Shown here: piece after piece, positions 8,561-15,543 of the stretch | How the letters are laid out: every line of letters begins with the position of its first letter | Position numbering within the stretch: position 1 is the first letter of the stretch | Source of the DNA: an uncultured Adlercreutzia sp. | Lineage (GTDB): Bacteria; Actinomycetota; Coriobacteriia; Coriobacteriales; Eggerthellaceae | DNA: 64,000 nt | Assembly (NCBI RefSeq): GCF_958431955.1 | Contig: NZ_CAUASN010000010.1 | Location: 10,240 to 74,239 of the forward strand | Reading direction: 5' to 3' | Translations under genes and position numbers: made by a program | Notes under the pieces: model-generated | The model's database searches: none | What the model was told of the DNA's origin: nothing | Seen by the model: only the letters and a program-made list of their open reading frames with translations

Positions 8561-9524
8561 TGGCCACCACGCCCACGATGTCGTCGGCCGAGCAGCCGCG
8601 GGACAGGTCGTTCACCGGCGCGGCGATGCCCTGGAGGATGGGGCCGTAGGCCTCGGCCTTCGCCAGGCGCTGCACGAGCTTGTAGCCGATGTTGCCGGCA
8701 TCGATGTCGGGGAACACGAGCACGTTGGCGCGCCCGGCCACGGGGGAGTCGGGGGCCTTCGCCGCGCCGATCTCGGGCACGATGGCGGCGTCGAGCTGCA
8801 GCTCGCCGTCTACCGTAAGCTCGGGCGCGAGCTCCTTCACGAGCGCCGTGGCGCGCACCACCTTGTCGGCGTCGTCGTTTTTGGCCGACCCGTAGGAGGA
8901 GTGCGACAGCATGGCCACCACCGGCTCGGCGCCGTCGATGAGGCTTCTCCAGGCGGCCTCGGCGTTGATGGCGATCTGGGCCAGGCGCTCGGCGTCGGGC
9001 TGCACCTCCAGGCCGCAGTCGGAGAACAGGAAGGTGCCCTTGTGCCCCAGCTCGCAGTCGGGCACGTTCATGACGAAGAACGAGCTCACCATCGACGCGC
9101 CGGGCGCGGTCTTCAGGATCTGCAGGGCCGGGCGCAGCACATCGCCGGTGGAGTGGCAGGCGCCGGAGACGAGACCCGCGGCCTCGCCCTCCTTCACCAT
9201 CATCATGCCGAAGTACAGCTCGTTGTCCATGAGCTCCAGGGCCTGCTCGTACGTCATGCCCTTCTTGGCGCGCAGCTCCGCCAGGCGCGCGGCGTAGGGC
9301 TCGCGCAGCTCGGAGGCGAGCGGATCCACGATGCGGGCGCCCGCAAGGTCGCAGCCGGCCGCGGCGATGTCGTCGGGGTTGCCGAGGATGATGAGGTCGG
9401 CGATACCCTCGGCGAGGATCTTCTCGGCGGCCTGCAGGGTGCGGATGTCGTTGCCCTCGGGCAGCACGATGGTCTTCTTGTCGGCCTTCGCCTGGGCGAT
9501 CATGGTATCGAGGAATGCGCTCAC
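8532..9524 (-). CDS. pta: Phosphate acetyltransferase
   Basis: 330 residues, matching the short catalytic-domain Pta (about 320-340). Motifs include IVLPEGNDIRTLQAAEKIL, DNELYFGMMMVKEGEAAGLVSGACHSTGDVLRPALQI, and SYGSAKNDDADKVVRAT. It converts acetyl-CoA + phosphate to acetyl phosphate, the substrate of AckA. I chose the GTG at 9524 because AAAGGAG lies 6 bp upstream; an ATG two codons earlier directly abuts the Shine-Dalgarno. It is convergent with the LuxR gene, overlapping it by 29 bp, with no terminator visible between them. Confidence 0.94.
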   Translation of the reverse strand: MSAFLDTMIAQAKADKKTIVLPEGNDIRTLQAAEKILAEGIADLIILGNPDDIAAAGCDLAGARIVDPLASELREPYAARLAELRAKKGMTYEQALELMDNELYFGMMMVKEGEAAGLVSGACHSTGDVLRPALQILKTAPGASMVSSFFVMNVPDCELGHKGTFLFSDCGLEVQPDAERLAQIAINAEAAWRSLIDGAEPVVAMLSHSSYGSAKNDDADKVVRATALVKELAPELTVDGELQLDAAIVPEIGAAKAPDSPVAGRANVLVFPDIDAGNIGYKLVQRLAKAEAYGPILQGIAAPVNDLSRGCSADDIVGVVAITAVQAQGK

Positions 9525-9619
9525 GGGCATCTCCTTTCTCCGGTGGGGATGAGTCCGCCTCCCATGATAGGGCACCGCCGCCCTTGCGCGGCCGTGTGGC
9601 GCGATGCACAGCCGGCGTG

Positions 9620-9650
9620 AGGTTCATATATTCGGTTTGTATGTGAACCT
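9620..9650. promoter_or_regulatory. AGGTTCA / TGAACCT dyad between pta and glf
   Basis: A 7-bp perfect inverted repeat (9620-9626 and 9644-9650) with a 17-bp AT-rich centre lies in the 228-bp divergent gap. It is 26 bp upstream of the glf -10 box. It could be an operator for either gene; no binding protein can be named. Confidence 0.35.
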
Positions 9651-9675
9651 TTCCGCCGCCAGGCGGGGGAGTAGG

Positions 9676-9681
9676 TACAAT
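9676..9681 (+). promoter_or_regulatory. -10 element (TACAAT) upstream of glf
   Basis: TACAAT lies 72 bp before the glf ATG. No clear -35 at the expected spacing. Confidence 0.35.
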
Positions 9682-9752
9682 ATCGGCTGAGAACATCTGC
9701 CCCGACGCGCCCTGCGCCGCGGATTCCACCGAGACAGACCGAGGAGCCGCCC

Positions 9753-11027
9753 ATGTCCGTGAACTACGCCGATTTTCGCGCCATCGCCATCGCCGACTTC
9801 GACGCGGTGGTCGTCGGCTCCGGATTCGCCGGCGCCGTGACCGCCCGCCAGCTGGCCGAGCAGGGCGGCCTGCGCGTCCTCGTCATCGAGAAGCGCCCGC
9901 ACATCGCCGGCAACGCCTACGATGCCTACGACGAGGCGGGCATCCTCGTGCACCGCTACGGGCCGCACATCTTCCACACGAACAGCCGCGAGGCCTACGA
10001 GTTCCTCGGCCGCTTCACGAAGTGGTCGAGCTACCAGCACCGGGTGCTCGCCGACTGGTACGGCACCTACATGCCCGTGCCCTTCAACAAGAACTCCATG
10101 GAGATCGCCTTCGGCGACGAGAAGGCCGCCGTCCTCATCCAGAAGCTCATCGACACCTTCGGCGACGAGCGCAAGGTGACCATCAACGAGCTGCGCGCCC
10201 AGGACGACCCCGATCTGGCCGAGGTGGCCGACTTCGTGTACCAGAACGTGTTCCTCTACTACACCCAGAAGCAGTGGGGGCTCACCCCCGAGGAGGTCGA
10301 TCCCTCGGTGACCGCGCGCGTGCCGGTGTTCATCTCGCGCGACGACCGCTACTTCCAGGACGAGTTCCAGGGGATGCCCGAGGACGGCTACACGCGCCTG
10401 TTCGAGGAGATGCTCTCCCACGAGCGCATCTGCGTGTGCCTGGACACCGAGGCCGAGAGCGTCTTCGAGCTCGTGTTCGAGAGCGGCGCCGAGGACGCGC
10501 CCCTTTCCGCCATCCGCATCAAGGGGGAGGCCTTCGACGGCCCCATCGTGTACACCGGGCCTTTGGACGAGCTCTTCCTCGCGCGCTTCGGGCGCCTGCC
10601 CTACCGCTCCCTCGAGTTCGTCTACGAGACCTTCGAGGAGAACTACCACCTGCCCTGCGGTACAGTGAACTACACGGTGACCGAGGACTTCACGCGCATC
10701 ACCGAGTTCAAGTGGCTCACCGAGCAGAAGGGGCCGCGCACCACCATCATGCGCGAGTATCCCCGGGCCTACGAGGACCCGGCCACCCAGATTCCCTACT
10801 ACGCCATCATCAACGACGAGAACACCGCGCGCTACGAGCGCTACCGGCGCCTGACCGACGCGCTGCCGAACTTCTACCCGCTCGGGCGCTTGGCCGAGTA
10901 CCGCTACTTCAACATGGACAAGGTGGTCGTCGACGCCCTGGCCGCCTCCGAGCGCATCCTGTTCGCGCTCGATCACCCCGACGCGCCGGAAGCTGACGCC
11001 ACTTCCTCTGCCACCCCCGCCTGCTAG
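9753..11027 (+). CDS. glf: UDP-galactopyranose mutase
   Basis: 424 residues. An N-terminal FAD fold (VVVGSGFAGAVTARQLAEQG), then IEKRPHIAGNAYD, HRYGPHIFHTN and the substrate region with YFQDEFQGMPEDGYTRLFEEML are diagnostic; the C-terminus has YPLGRLAEYRYFNMD. The enzyme converts UDP-galactopyranose to UDP-galactofuranose for cell-surface glycans. The ATG has GAGGAG 6 bp upstream. The glycosyltransferase 11 bp downstream is probably in the same operon. Only about 40 residues longer than typical, mostly at the C-terminus. Confidence 0.95.
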   Translation: MSVNYADFRAIAIADFDAVVVGSGFAGAVTARQLAEQGGLRVLVIEKRPHIAGNAYDAYDEAGILVHRYGPHIFHTNSREAYEFLGRFTKWSSYQHRVLADWYGTYMPVPFNKNSMEIAFGDEKAAVLIQKLIDTFGDERKVTINELRAQDDPDLAEVADFVYQNVFLYYTQKQWGLTPEEVDPSVTARVPVFISRDDRYFQDEFQGMPEDGYTRLFEEMLSHERICVCLDTEAESVFELVFESGAEDAPLSAIRIKGEAFDGPIVYTGPLDELFLARFGRLPYRSLEFVYETFEENYHLPCGTVNYTVTEDFTRITEFKWLTEQKGPRTTIMREYPRAYEDPATQIPYYAIINDENTARYERYRRLTDALPNFYPLGRLAEYRYFNMDKVVVDALAASERILFALDHPDAPEADATSSATPAC

Positions 11028-11038
11028 GAGCCGCCGCC

Positions 11039-12058
11039 ATGAAGACCATCACCTTCGCCGTGCCCTGCTACAACTCGGCCGCCTACATGGACCACTGCGT
11101 GGAAACGCTTCTGGCCTGCGGCGACGACATCGAGATCTTGCTGGTGGACGACGGCTCCACGAAGGACGACACCGCCGAGATCGCCGACCGCTGGGAGCGC
11201 GAGCACCCCGGTATTATTCGCGCCATCCACCAGCTCAACAAGGGCCACGGCGGCGCGGTGAACACGGGGCTTGCGAACGCGACCGGCTTCTACTTCAAGG
11301 TGGTCGACTCCGACGACTGGCTGGATGCGGCGGCCATGTTCCCGCTCATGGAGTACATGCGCAGCCAGGTGGAGGCGCCGGTGCCCTGCGACATGGTGGT
11401 GGCCAACTACGTCTACGAGAAGGTGGACGAGGGCGTGCAGAAGGTCATGGGATATTCCAACGTGCTGCCCGAGGGCTACGAGTTCGGCTGGGACGAGGTG
11501 GGCACCTTCCTGCCGAGCCAGTATTTGCTCATGCACTCGGTGTACTACCGCACCGAGATGCTGAAGAAGATGCACCTCACGCTGCCCGAGCACACCTTCT
11601 ATGTGGACAACATCTTCGTCTACGAGCCGCTCGTGCACGTGCGCACCATGCGCTACTTCAACGTGGACGCCTACCGCTACTTCATCGGGCGCGAGGACCA
11701 GTCGGTCAACGAGAAGGTGATGATGGGCCGCATGGACCAGCAGCTGCGCGTCACCCGCCAGATGATCGACAACGTGGACCCGCAGGCAGTGCGCAACCGC
11801 CATTTGCGTCACTACCTGCGCAACTACCTCTCCATGATGATGTGCATCTGCTCGGTGTTCCTGCGCATGCGCGGCGGCGAGCAGGATGAGGAAGACCTCA
11901 AGGGCATCTGGGCCTACCTCAAGGAGCAGAACCCGTCGCTGTACCGGCGGGTGCGCACCAACGCGCTGAATTTGGCCACGAACCTGCCCACCGAGGCGGG
12001 CGAGCAGATCGGCCTCAAGGGCTACCGCATCGCCCAGAAGATCTTCAAGTTCAACTAA
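11039..12058 (+). CDS. Family 2 glycosyltransferase
   Basis: 339 residues. The GT-A nucleotide-sugar domain starts at residue 1 (TFAVPCYNSAAYMDHCVETLL, then IEILLVDDGSTKDDTAEIAD) and includes NKGHGGAVNTGLANATG and the metal-binding VDSDDWLD. The C-terminal third is helical with no membrane segments. Acceptor specificity cannot be read, but coupling to glf suggests a role in a galactose-containing surface polymer. AGGAG lies 8 bp before the ATG. Confidence 0.88.
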   Translation: MKTITFAVPCYNSAAYMDHCVETLLACGDDIEILLVDDGSTKDDTAEIADRWEREHPGIIRAIHQLNKGHGGAVNTGLANATGFYFKVVDSDDWLDAAAMFPLMEYMRSQVEAPVPCDMVVANYVYEKVDEGVQKVMGYSNVLPEGYEFGWDEVGTFLPSQYLLMHSVYYRTEMLKKMHLTLPEHTFYVDNIFVYEPLVHVRTMRYFNVDAYRYFIGREDQSVNEKVMMGRMDQQLRVTRQMIDNVDPQAVRNRHLRHYLRNYLSMMMCICSVFLRMRGGEQDEEDLKGIWAYLKEQNPSLYRRVRTNALNLATNLPTEAGEQIGLKGYRIAQKIFKFN

Positions 12059-12106
12059 GTGTTCCGCTGGTTCGCAGGCCGCGGGCGTCTCTGAGGGGTG
12101 AGGACG

Positions 12107-12934
12107 ATGGATCTGATTCTGGCCATCGACATTCGCAACACGCATACGCGGCTCGGCCTGGCCACGGGCGGGGTGCTCGCGGCCCAGTGGTCGGTGGGGA
12201 CGGACGCCGGCTGTACGGCCGACGAGGCCGTGGCGGCCGTGGCCACGTTCTTCGACGCGGTGGACTGCGGCCTGACGCCGCTCGCGCCCGATGCGGCGCT
12301 CGCGCCGGGTGATCTGCCCGCCCGGGCGCCCCTGGCCGACGGCGCCATCATCGCCTCGGTGTTCCCCTCGCTTACCGAGGTGTGGGTGGAGGCGGCCCGG
12401 CGCCTGACCGGGACGCGCCCCCTCACGGTGGGGCCCGGGCTCAAGAGCGGCCTTAAGATGGCGTTTTCGGATCCCTCCTCGGTCGGCGCCGACCGCGTGG
12501 CCGAGATGGTGGCCGCGAAGTCGGCCTACGGGGCCCCGGTGCTCGTGGTGGACTTGGGCACCTCCACCACCTTCGAGCTGCTCGATGACGAGGGCTCGTT
12601 CAAGGGCGGCATCATCGCCCCGGGCATGCGCCTGGGCGCGGCGGCCCTGGCGAGCGGCGCCGCCCAGCTTCCCGCCGTGGAGCTGCGAGCGCCCCGGGCG
12701 CTTCTGGGGCGCACCACCGAGGCGGCCATGCAGGCGGGCATCGTGATGGGCGAGGTGGCCCGCATCGACGGGCTCATCGATATGATCTGGGAGGACGCCG
12801 GCTACAGGACGCCGGTGGTGCTCACGGGGCGCGGAGCGGAGTCCATTGCGGCCCTCATGGCCCACGAGGCCTCGGTGGACCAGACGCTCGGCCTGCGGGG
12901 GCTCGTAGAGCTCTACGCCCTGAACCGCCGCTAG
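12107..12934 (+). CDS. coaX: Type III pantothenate kinase
   Basis: 275 residues. The N-terminal LILAIDIRNTHTRLGLA is the acetate-kinase-superfamily phosphate motif of CoaX (usually DIGNTN; Arg here). Further motifs are GADRVAEMVAAKSAYG, VVDLGTSTTFELLDDEGSFKGGIIAPGMRL and VVLTGRGAESI. It phosphorylates pantothenate in CoA synthesis. ATG at 12107 is preferred over a GTG three codons upstream. It follows the glycosyltransferase by 48 bp. Confidence 0.93.
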   Translation: MDLILAIDIRNTHTRLGLATGGVLAAQWSVGTDAGCTADEAVAAVATFFDAVDCGLTPLAPDAALAPGDLPARAPLADGAIIASVFPSLTEVWVEAARRLTGTRPLTVGPGLKSGLKMAFSDPSSVGADRVAEMVAAKSAYGAPVLVVDLGTSTTFELLDDEGSFKGGIIAPGMRLGAAALASGAAQLPAVELRAPRALLGRTTEAAMQAGIVMGEVARIDGLIDMIWEDAGYRTPVVLTGRGAESIAALMAHEASVDQTLGLRGLVELYALNRR

Positions 12935-12996
12935 GGCGCGCCGCCGCGAGCGCCCCCCCCTGCCGCCGGGACCGCACACTGCTGACGCGGCTTGCG

Positions 12997-14301
12997 CTAC
13001 TTGTAGTCCTCCACGTTCTTCGACGAACTGCCCGTGGTGTTGCCCTCGTTGCGCAGCTCGAAGCCGAAGCGCACGGTGGCGTCGCCGAAGCGGTCGCGCA
13101 GGGCGTCGGTGGCGGCCAGAAGCTGGCGGCGCTTCGCGTCGTCGGCGATGAGGGGCGTCGCCTCGCGCGCGGCAGGGGAGCTCTCGCGCCCGTCCAGCCC
13201 GTCGGCGTCGAAGAGGCTCTCCTGCACCGGTCCCGTCTCCTCCTCGAAGCGGCTCACCGCCACGCCGAGCAGGCGCACCTTCGCGCCCGGCACCCAGATG
13301 TCGTCGATCATGGCGTGGATAAGCGGGGTGAAGGCGATGTCGTCGTCGGTGGGACGGGGCAGCTGGCGCTGCACCGAGTGGGTGGTGCGGTCGGCGAAGC
13401 GCACCTTCACGGCGACAGTGCGCCCGGCGAGCCCCTTCCGGCGCAGCCGGCGGCCCACCTTGGCCGCGATGGTGGAGAGCGCCGCCTCGATGTCGGCCCG
13501 CTCGGTGAGGTCGCGGGCGAAGGTGACCTCGTTGGAGACCGACTTCACCGTGTCGTCCTCCTCCACGGCCGATCGGTCGCGGCCCAGGGCGCGCTCGCGC
13601 ATCATCTCGCCGTTCTTCCCGAACACGCGCCGCAGAAGCGAGGCGTCGGCGCGGCCCATGTCGCCCAAGGTGCGGATGCCGTGGGCCGTGAGCACCCGCT
13701 CGGCGGCGGCGCCCACGCCGCTTACGGTGCGCACGGGCAAATCGGCCAGGAAGGCCTCCTCGGCGCCGGGCCACACCACGGTGAGGCCGCGGGGCTTGTC
13801 GGCATCGGAGGCGATCTTGGCCACCGACTTGGTGGCGCCCACGCCCACCGAGCAGGTGACGCCGAGTTCTGCCACGCGGCGCTGGATGCGCTCGGCTATG
13901 CGCACGGGGTGCTCGGTGTTCACGGCGGTGGGGGAGACGTCCATGAAGGCCTCGTCGATGGAGACCTGCTGCACGTGGGGCGTCTCGTCGCGCAGGATAG
14001 CCATGATGGCCGCCGACACCTCGCGGTAGCGATGGAAATTGCCGTGGGTCCAGATGGCCTCGGGGCACAGCTCGCGGGCAAGTGAAGCCGCCATGGCGCT
14101 GCGCACGCCGAAGGCGCGGGCCTCGTAGGAGCAGGTGGACACCACTCCGTGGGCGTCGGCGTCGCCGCCCACGATGACGGGCTTGCCGCGCCAGCCGGGA
14201 TGGTCGAGTTGCTCCACCGAGGCGAAGAAGGCGTCCAAATCCACGAGCAGGATGGCCGGCCCCTCCCAGGGCGGAAGCGTTATGTCGATGGCGTCGTCCA
14301 T
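12997..14301 (-). CDS. dinB: DNA polymerase IV (Y family)
   Basis: 434 residues. The palm begins ILLVDLDAFFASVEQLDHPGW (catalytic Asp), followed by YEARAFGVRSAMA, the second catalytic motif VSIDEAFMDVSPT, the thumb helix-hairpin-helix (VRTVSGVGAAAERVLTAHGI), and the little-finger domain to the end. It is a translesion polymerase. The C-terminus lacks an obvious beta-clamp QLxLF motif, although QESLFDADG near residue 380 is a candidate. ATG at 14301 is preferred over 14319: a TACAAT ends 6 bp before 14301, so the transcript may be leaderless. Confidence 0.93.
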   Translation of the reverse strand: MDDAIDITLPPWEGPAILLVDLDAFFASVEQLDHPGWRGKPVIVGGDADAHGVVSTCSYEARAFGVRSAMAASLARELCPEAIWTHGNFHRYREVSAAIMAILRDETPHVQQVSIDEAFMDVSPTAVNTEHPVRIAERIQRRVAELGVTCSVGVGATKSVAKIASDADKPRGLTVVWPGAEEAFLADLPVRTVSGVGAAAERVLTAHGIRTLGDMGRADASLLRRVFGKNGEMMRERALGRDRSAVEEDDTVKSVSNEVTFARDLTERADIEAALSTIAAKVGRRLRRKGLAGRTVAVKVRFADRTTHSVQRQLPRPTDDDIAFTPLIHAMIDDIWVPGAKVRLLGVAVSRFEEETGPVQESLFDADGLDGRESSPAAREATPLIADDAKRRQLLAATDALRDRFGDATVRFGFELRNEGNTTGSSSKNVEDYK

Positions 14302-14307
14302 GGGGCC

Positions 14308-14313
14308 ATTGTA
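14308..14313 (-). promoter_or_regulatory. -10 element (TACAAT) directly before dinB ATG
   Basis: On the minus strand TACAAT is followed by 6 bases and then ATG, so transcription would begin at or next to the start codon. No Shine-Dalgarno is present. No convincing -35 is seen. Confidence 0.35.
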
Positions 14314-14355
14314 GCGCATGGAGGATGAGAAGGGTACATCTGTTCTGAATGTGGC

Positions 14356-14385
14356 GAAAAAGAGAGCCGGCCCCGCGGCCAGCTC
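14356..14385 (-). terminator. Intrinsic terminator of degV
   Basis: On the minus strand a 9-bp stem GAGCTGGCC / GGCCGGCTC (one G-T pair) with a 4-nt loop is followed by TCTTTTTC. It lies just past the degV stop and before dinB. Confidence 0.75.
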
Positions 14386-14392
14386 CCGGTGC

Positions 14393-15265
14393 CTAGCGCT
14401 CGCTTGCCAGGAAGAACAGGGCCATGGTGCCCGGGCCCGAATGGGCGCCGATGACCGGGTCCACCCAGTTGATGAGGATATCGCTCACGCCGAAGCGCTC
14501 GCGGACGAGGTCGGCCACGTACTCGGCGTCTTCCAAACAGTCGCCGTGGGTGATGAACACCGTCTGGTCGGCCACGGGTGCTGTGGCCGTCTGCTCCATG
14601 TGGTCCACGAGCGCCTTGAGCGACTTCTTGCGGCCGCGCACCTTCTCGAGCGGGATGAGATGCCCCTCGTCGTCCACGTGCATGACCGGCTTGATGTTCA
14701 GAAGCGTGCCCGCCCAGGCGCTCGTGCGCGAGACGCGGCCGCCGCGGAACAGGAACATGAGGTCGTCCACGGTGAACCAGTGGGCCAGGTGCAGCTTGTT
14801 GTCCTCCACCCAGTCGCGCACCTCCTCGATGGTCTTGCCCTCCTCGCGCATCTTCGCCGCGTAGTAGACGAGCAGGCCCTCGCCGAGGGAGGCGGCGAGC
14901 GTGTCCACGGAGGCTACCGTGCGGTCGGGGTAGAGGCCGCCCAGCTCGGTGAGCAGAAGCTCGATGGCCTGGTAGGTGCCGGAAAGGCCGCTGGAGAACC
15001 CCAGGTAGAGCACATCGCGGCCCTCCTTCAGCAGCGCCTCGATGGTCTCGCGCGACTCCTTCAGGTTCGGAAGCGACGTGGTGATGACCTTGCCCTCGCG
15101 CATCATGGTGTAGAACTGGGACAGGTCGGTTTTCTCGCCCTTCAGGTAGCTGCGGTACTCCTCGCCGTCCACCATGAAGGTGAGGGGCAGCACGGCCAGG
15201 TCGTACTGGTCGATGATGTCCTCGGGCAGGTTGCTCGAGGAGTCGGTGACAATGGCAAAGCTCAT
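14393..15265 (-). CDS. DegV family fatty-acid-binding protein
   Basis: 290 residues. The start FAIVTDSSSNLPEDIIDQYDLAVLPL and the segments TSLPN, GFSSGLSGTYQAI, VDTLAASLGEG and GGRVSRTSAW are typical of DegV. Family members bind a fatty acid between two alpha/beta domains; in Firmicutes, FakB homologues present fatty acids to the kinase FakA. No FakA is in this window. It is monocistronic, with a terminator immediately downstream, and divergent from ileS. Confidence 0.92.
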   Translation of the reverse strand: MSFAIVTDSSSNLPEDIIDQYDLAVLPLTFMVDGEEYRSYLKGEKTDLSQFYTMMREGKVITTSLPNLKESRETIEALLKEGRDVLYLGFSSGLSGTYQAIELLLTELGGLYPDRTVASVDTLAASLGEGLLVYYAAKMREEGKTIEEVRDWVEDNKLHLAHWFTVDDLMFLFRGGRVSRTSAWAGTLLNIKPVMHVDDEGHLIPLEKVRGRKKSLKALVDHMEQTATAPVADQTVFITHGDCLEDAEYVADLVRERFGVSDILINWVDPVIGAHSGPGTMALFFLASER

Positions 15266-15429
15266 GGGCGCTCCTATCGGGTTCTCGGGCCGCGTCTCCT
15301 CGGCGCGCCCGCGTTTCGCTGGCGCTATTCTAGCGCATGGAGCGCGGGGGAGGGCGGCGGGAGGGGAAGCTGTAACCTAAGCCGCGCCGCCCTTCGGCGG
15401 TTTTTACGCGCAGAGGGTGCCGCGACCTG

Positions 15430-15458
15430 TTCACGGGCGCCTTTCCTTGCCGTATACT
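15430..15458 (+). promoter_or_regulatory. Sigma-70-type promoter of ileS
   Basis: TTCACG (15430-15435), a 17-bp spacer, and TATACT (15453-15458). The predicted start is near 15465, giving a leader of about 80 nt. Confidence 0.6.
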
Positions 15459-15476
15459 AGACCAGTTGCACTTCCG

Positions 15477-15500
15477 GGCGCACTGTACCGGTGCGCCTTT
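15477..15500 (+). promoter_or_regulatory. Leader hairpin upstream of ileS
   Basis: GGCGCAC / GTGCGCC (7 bp) with a 7-nt loop, followed by TTT. It starts about 12 nt into the predicted ileS transcript. No T-box consensus (specifier loop or TGG-AACCGCG bulge) was recognised, so its role is undefined. Confidence 0.4.
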
Positions 15501-15543
15501 GGATCATAGCCGGATGCGAGACGGGAAGAAGAGGTAGTTAACG

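Noticed and set aside
11024..14068. Very long minus-strand frame spanning the glycosyltransferase, coaX and dinB regions (1,014 codons)
   Set aside because: It crosses genes on both strands, lacks any domain, and its Arg/His/Gly/Ala composition is that of a shadow frame.
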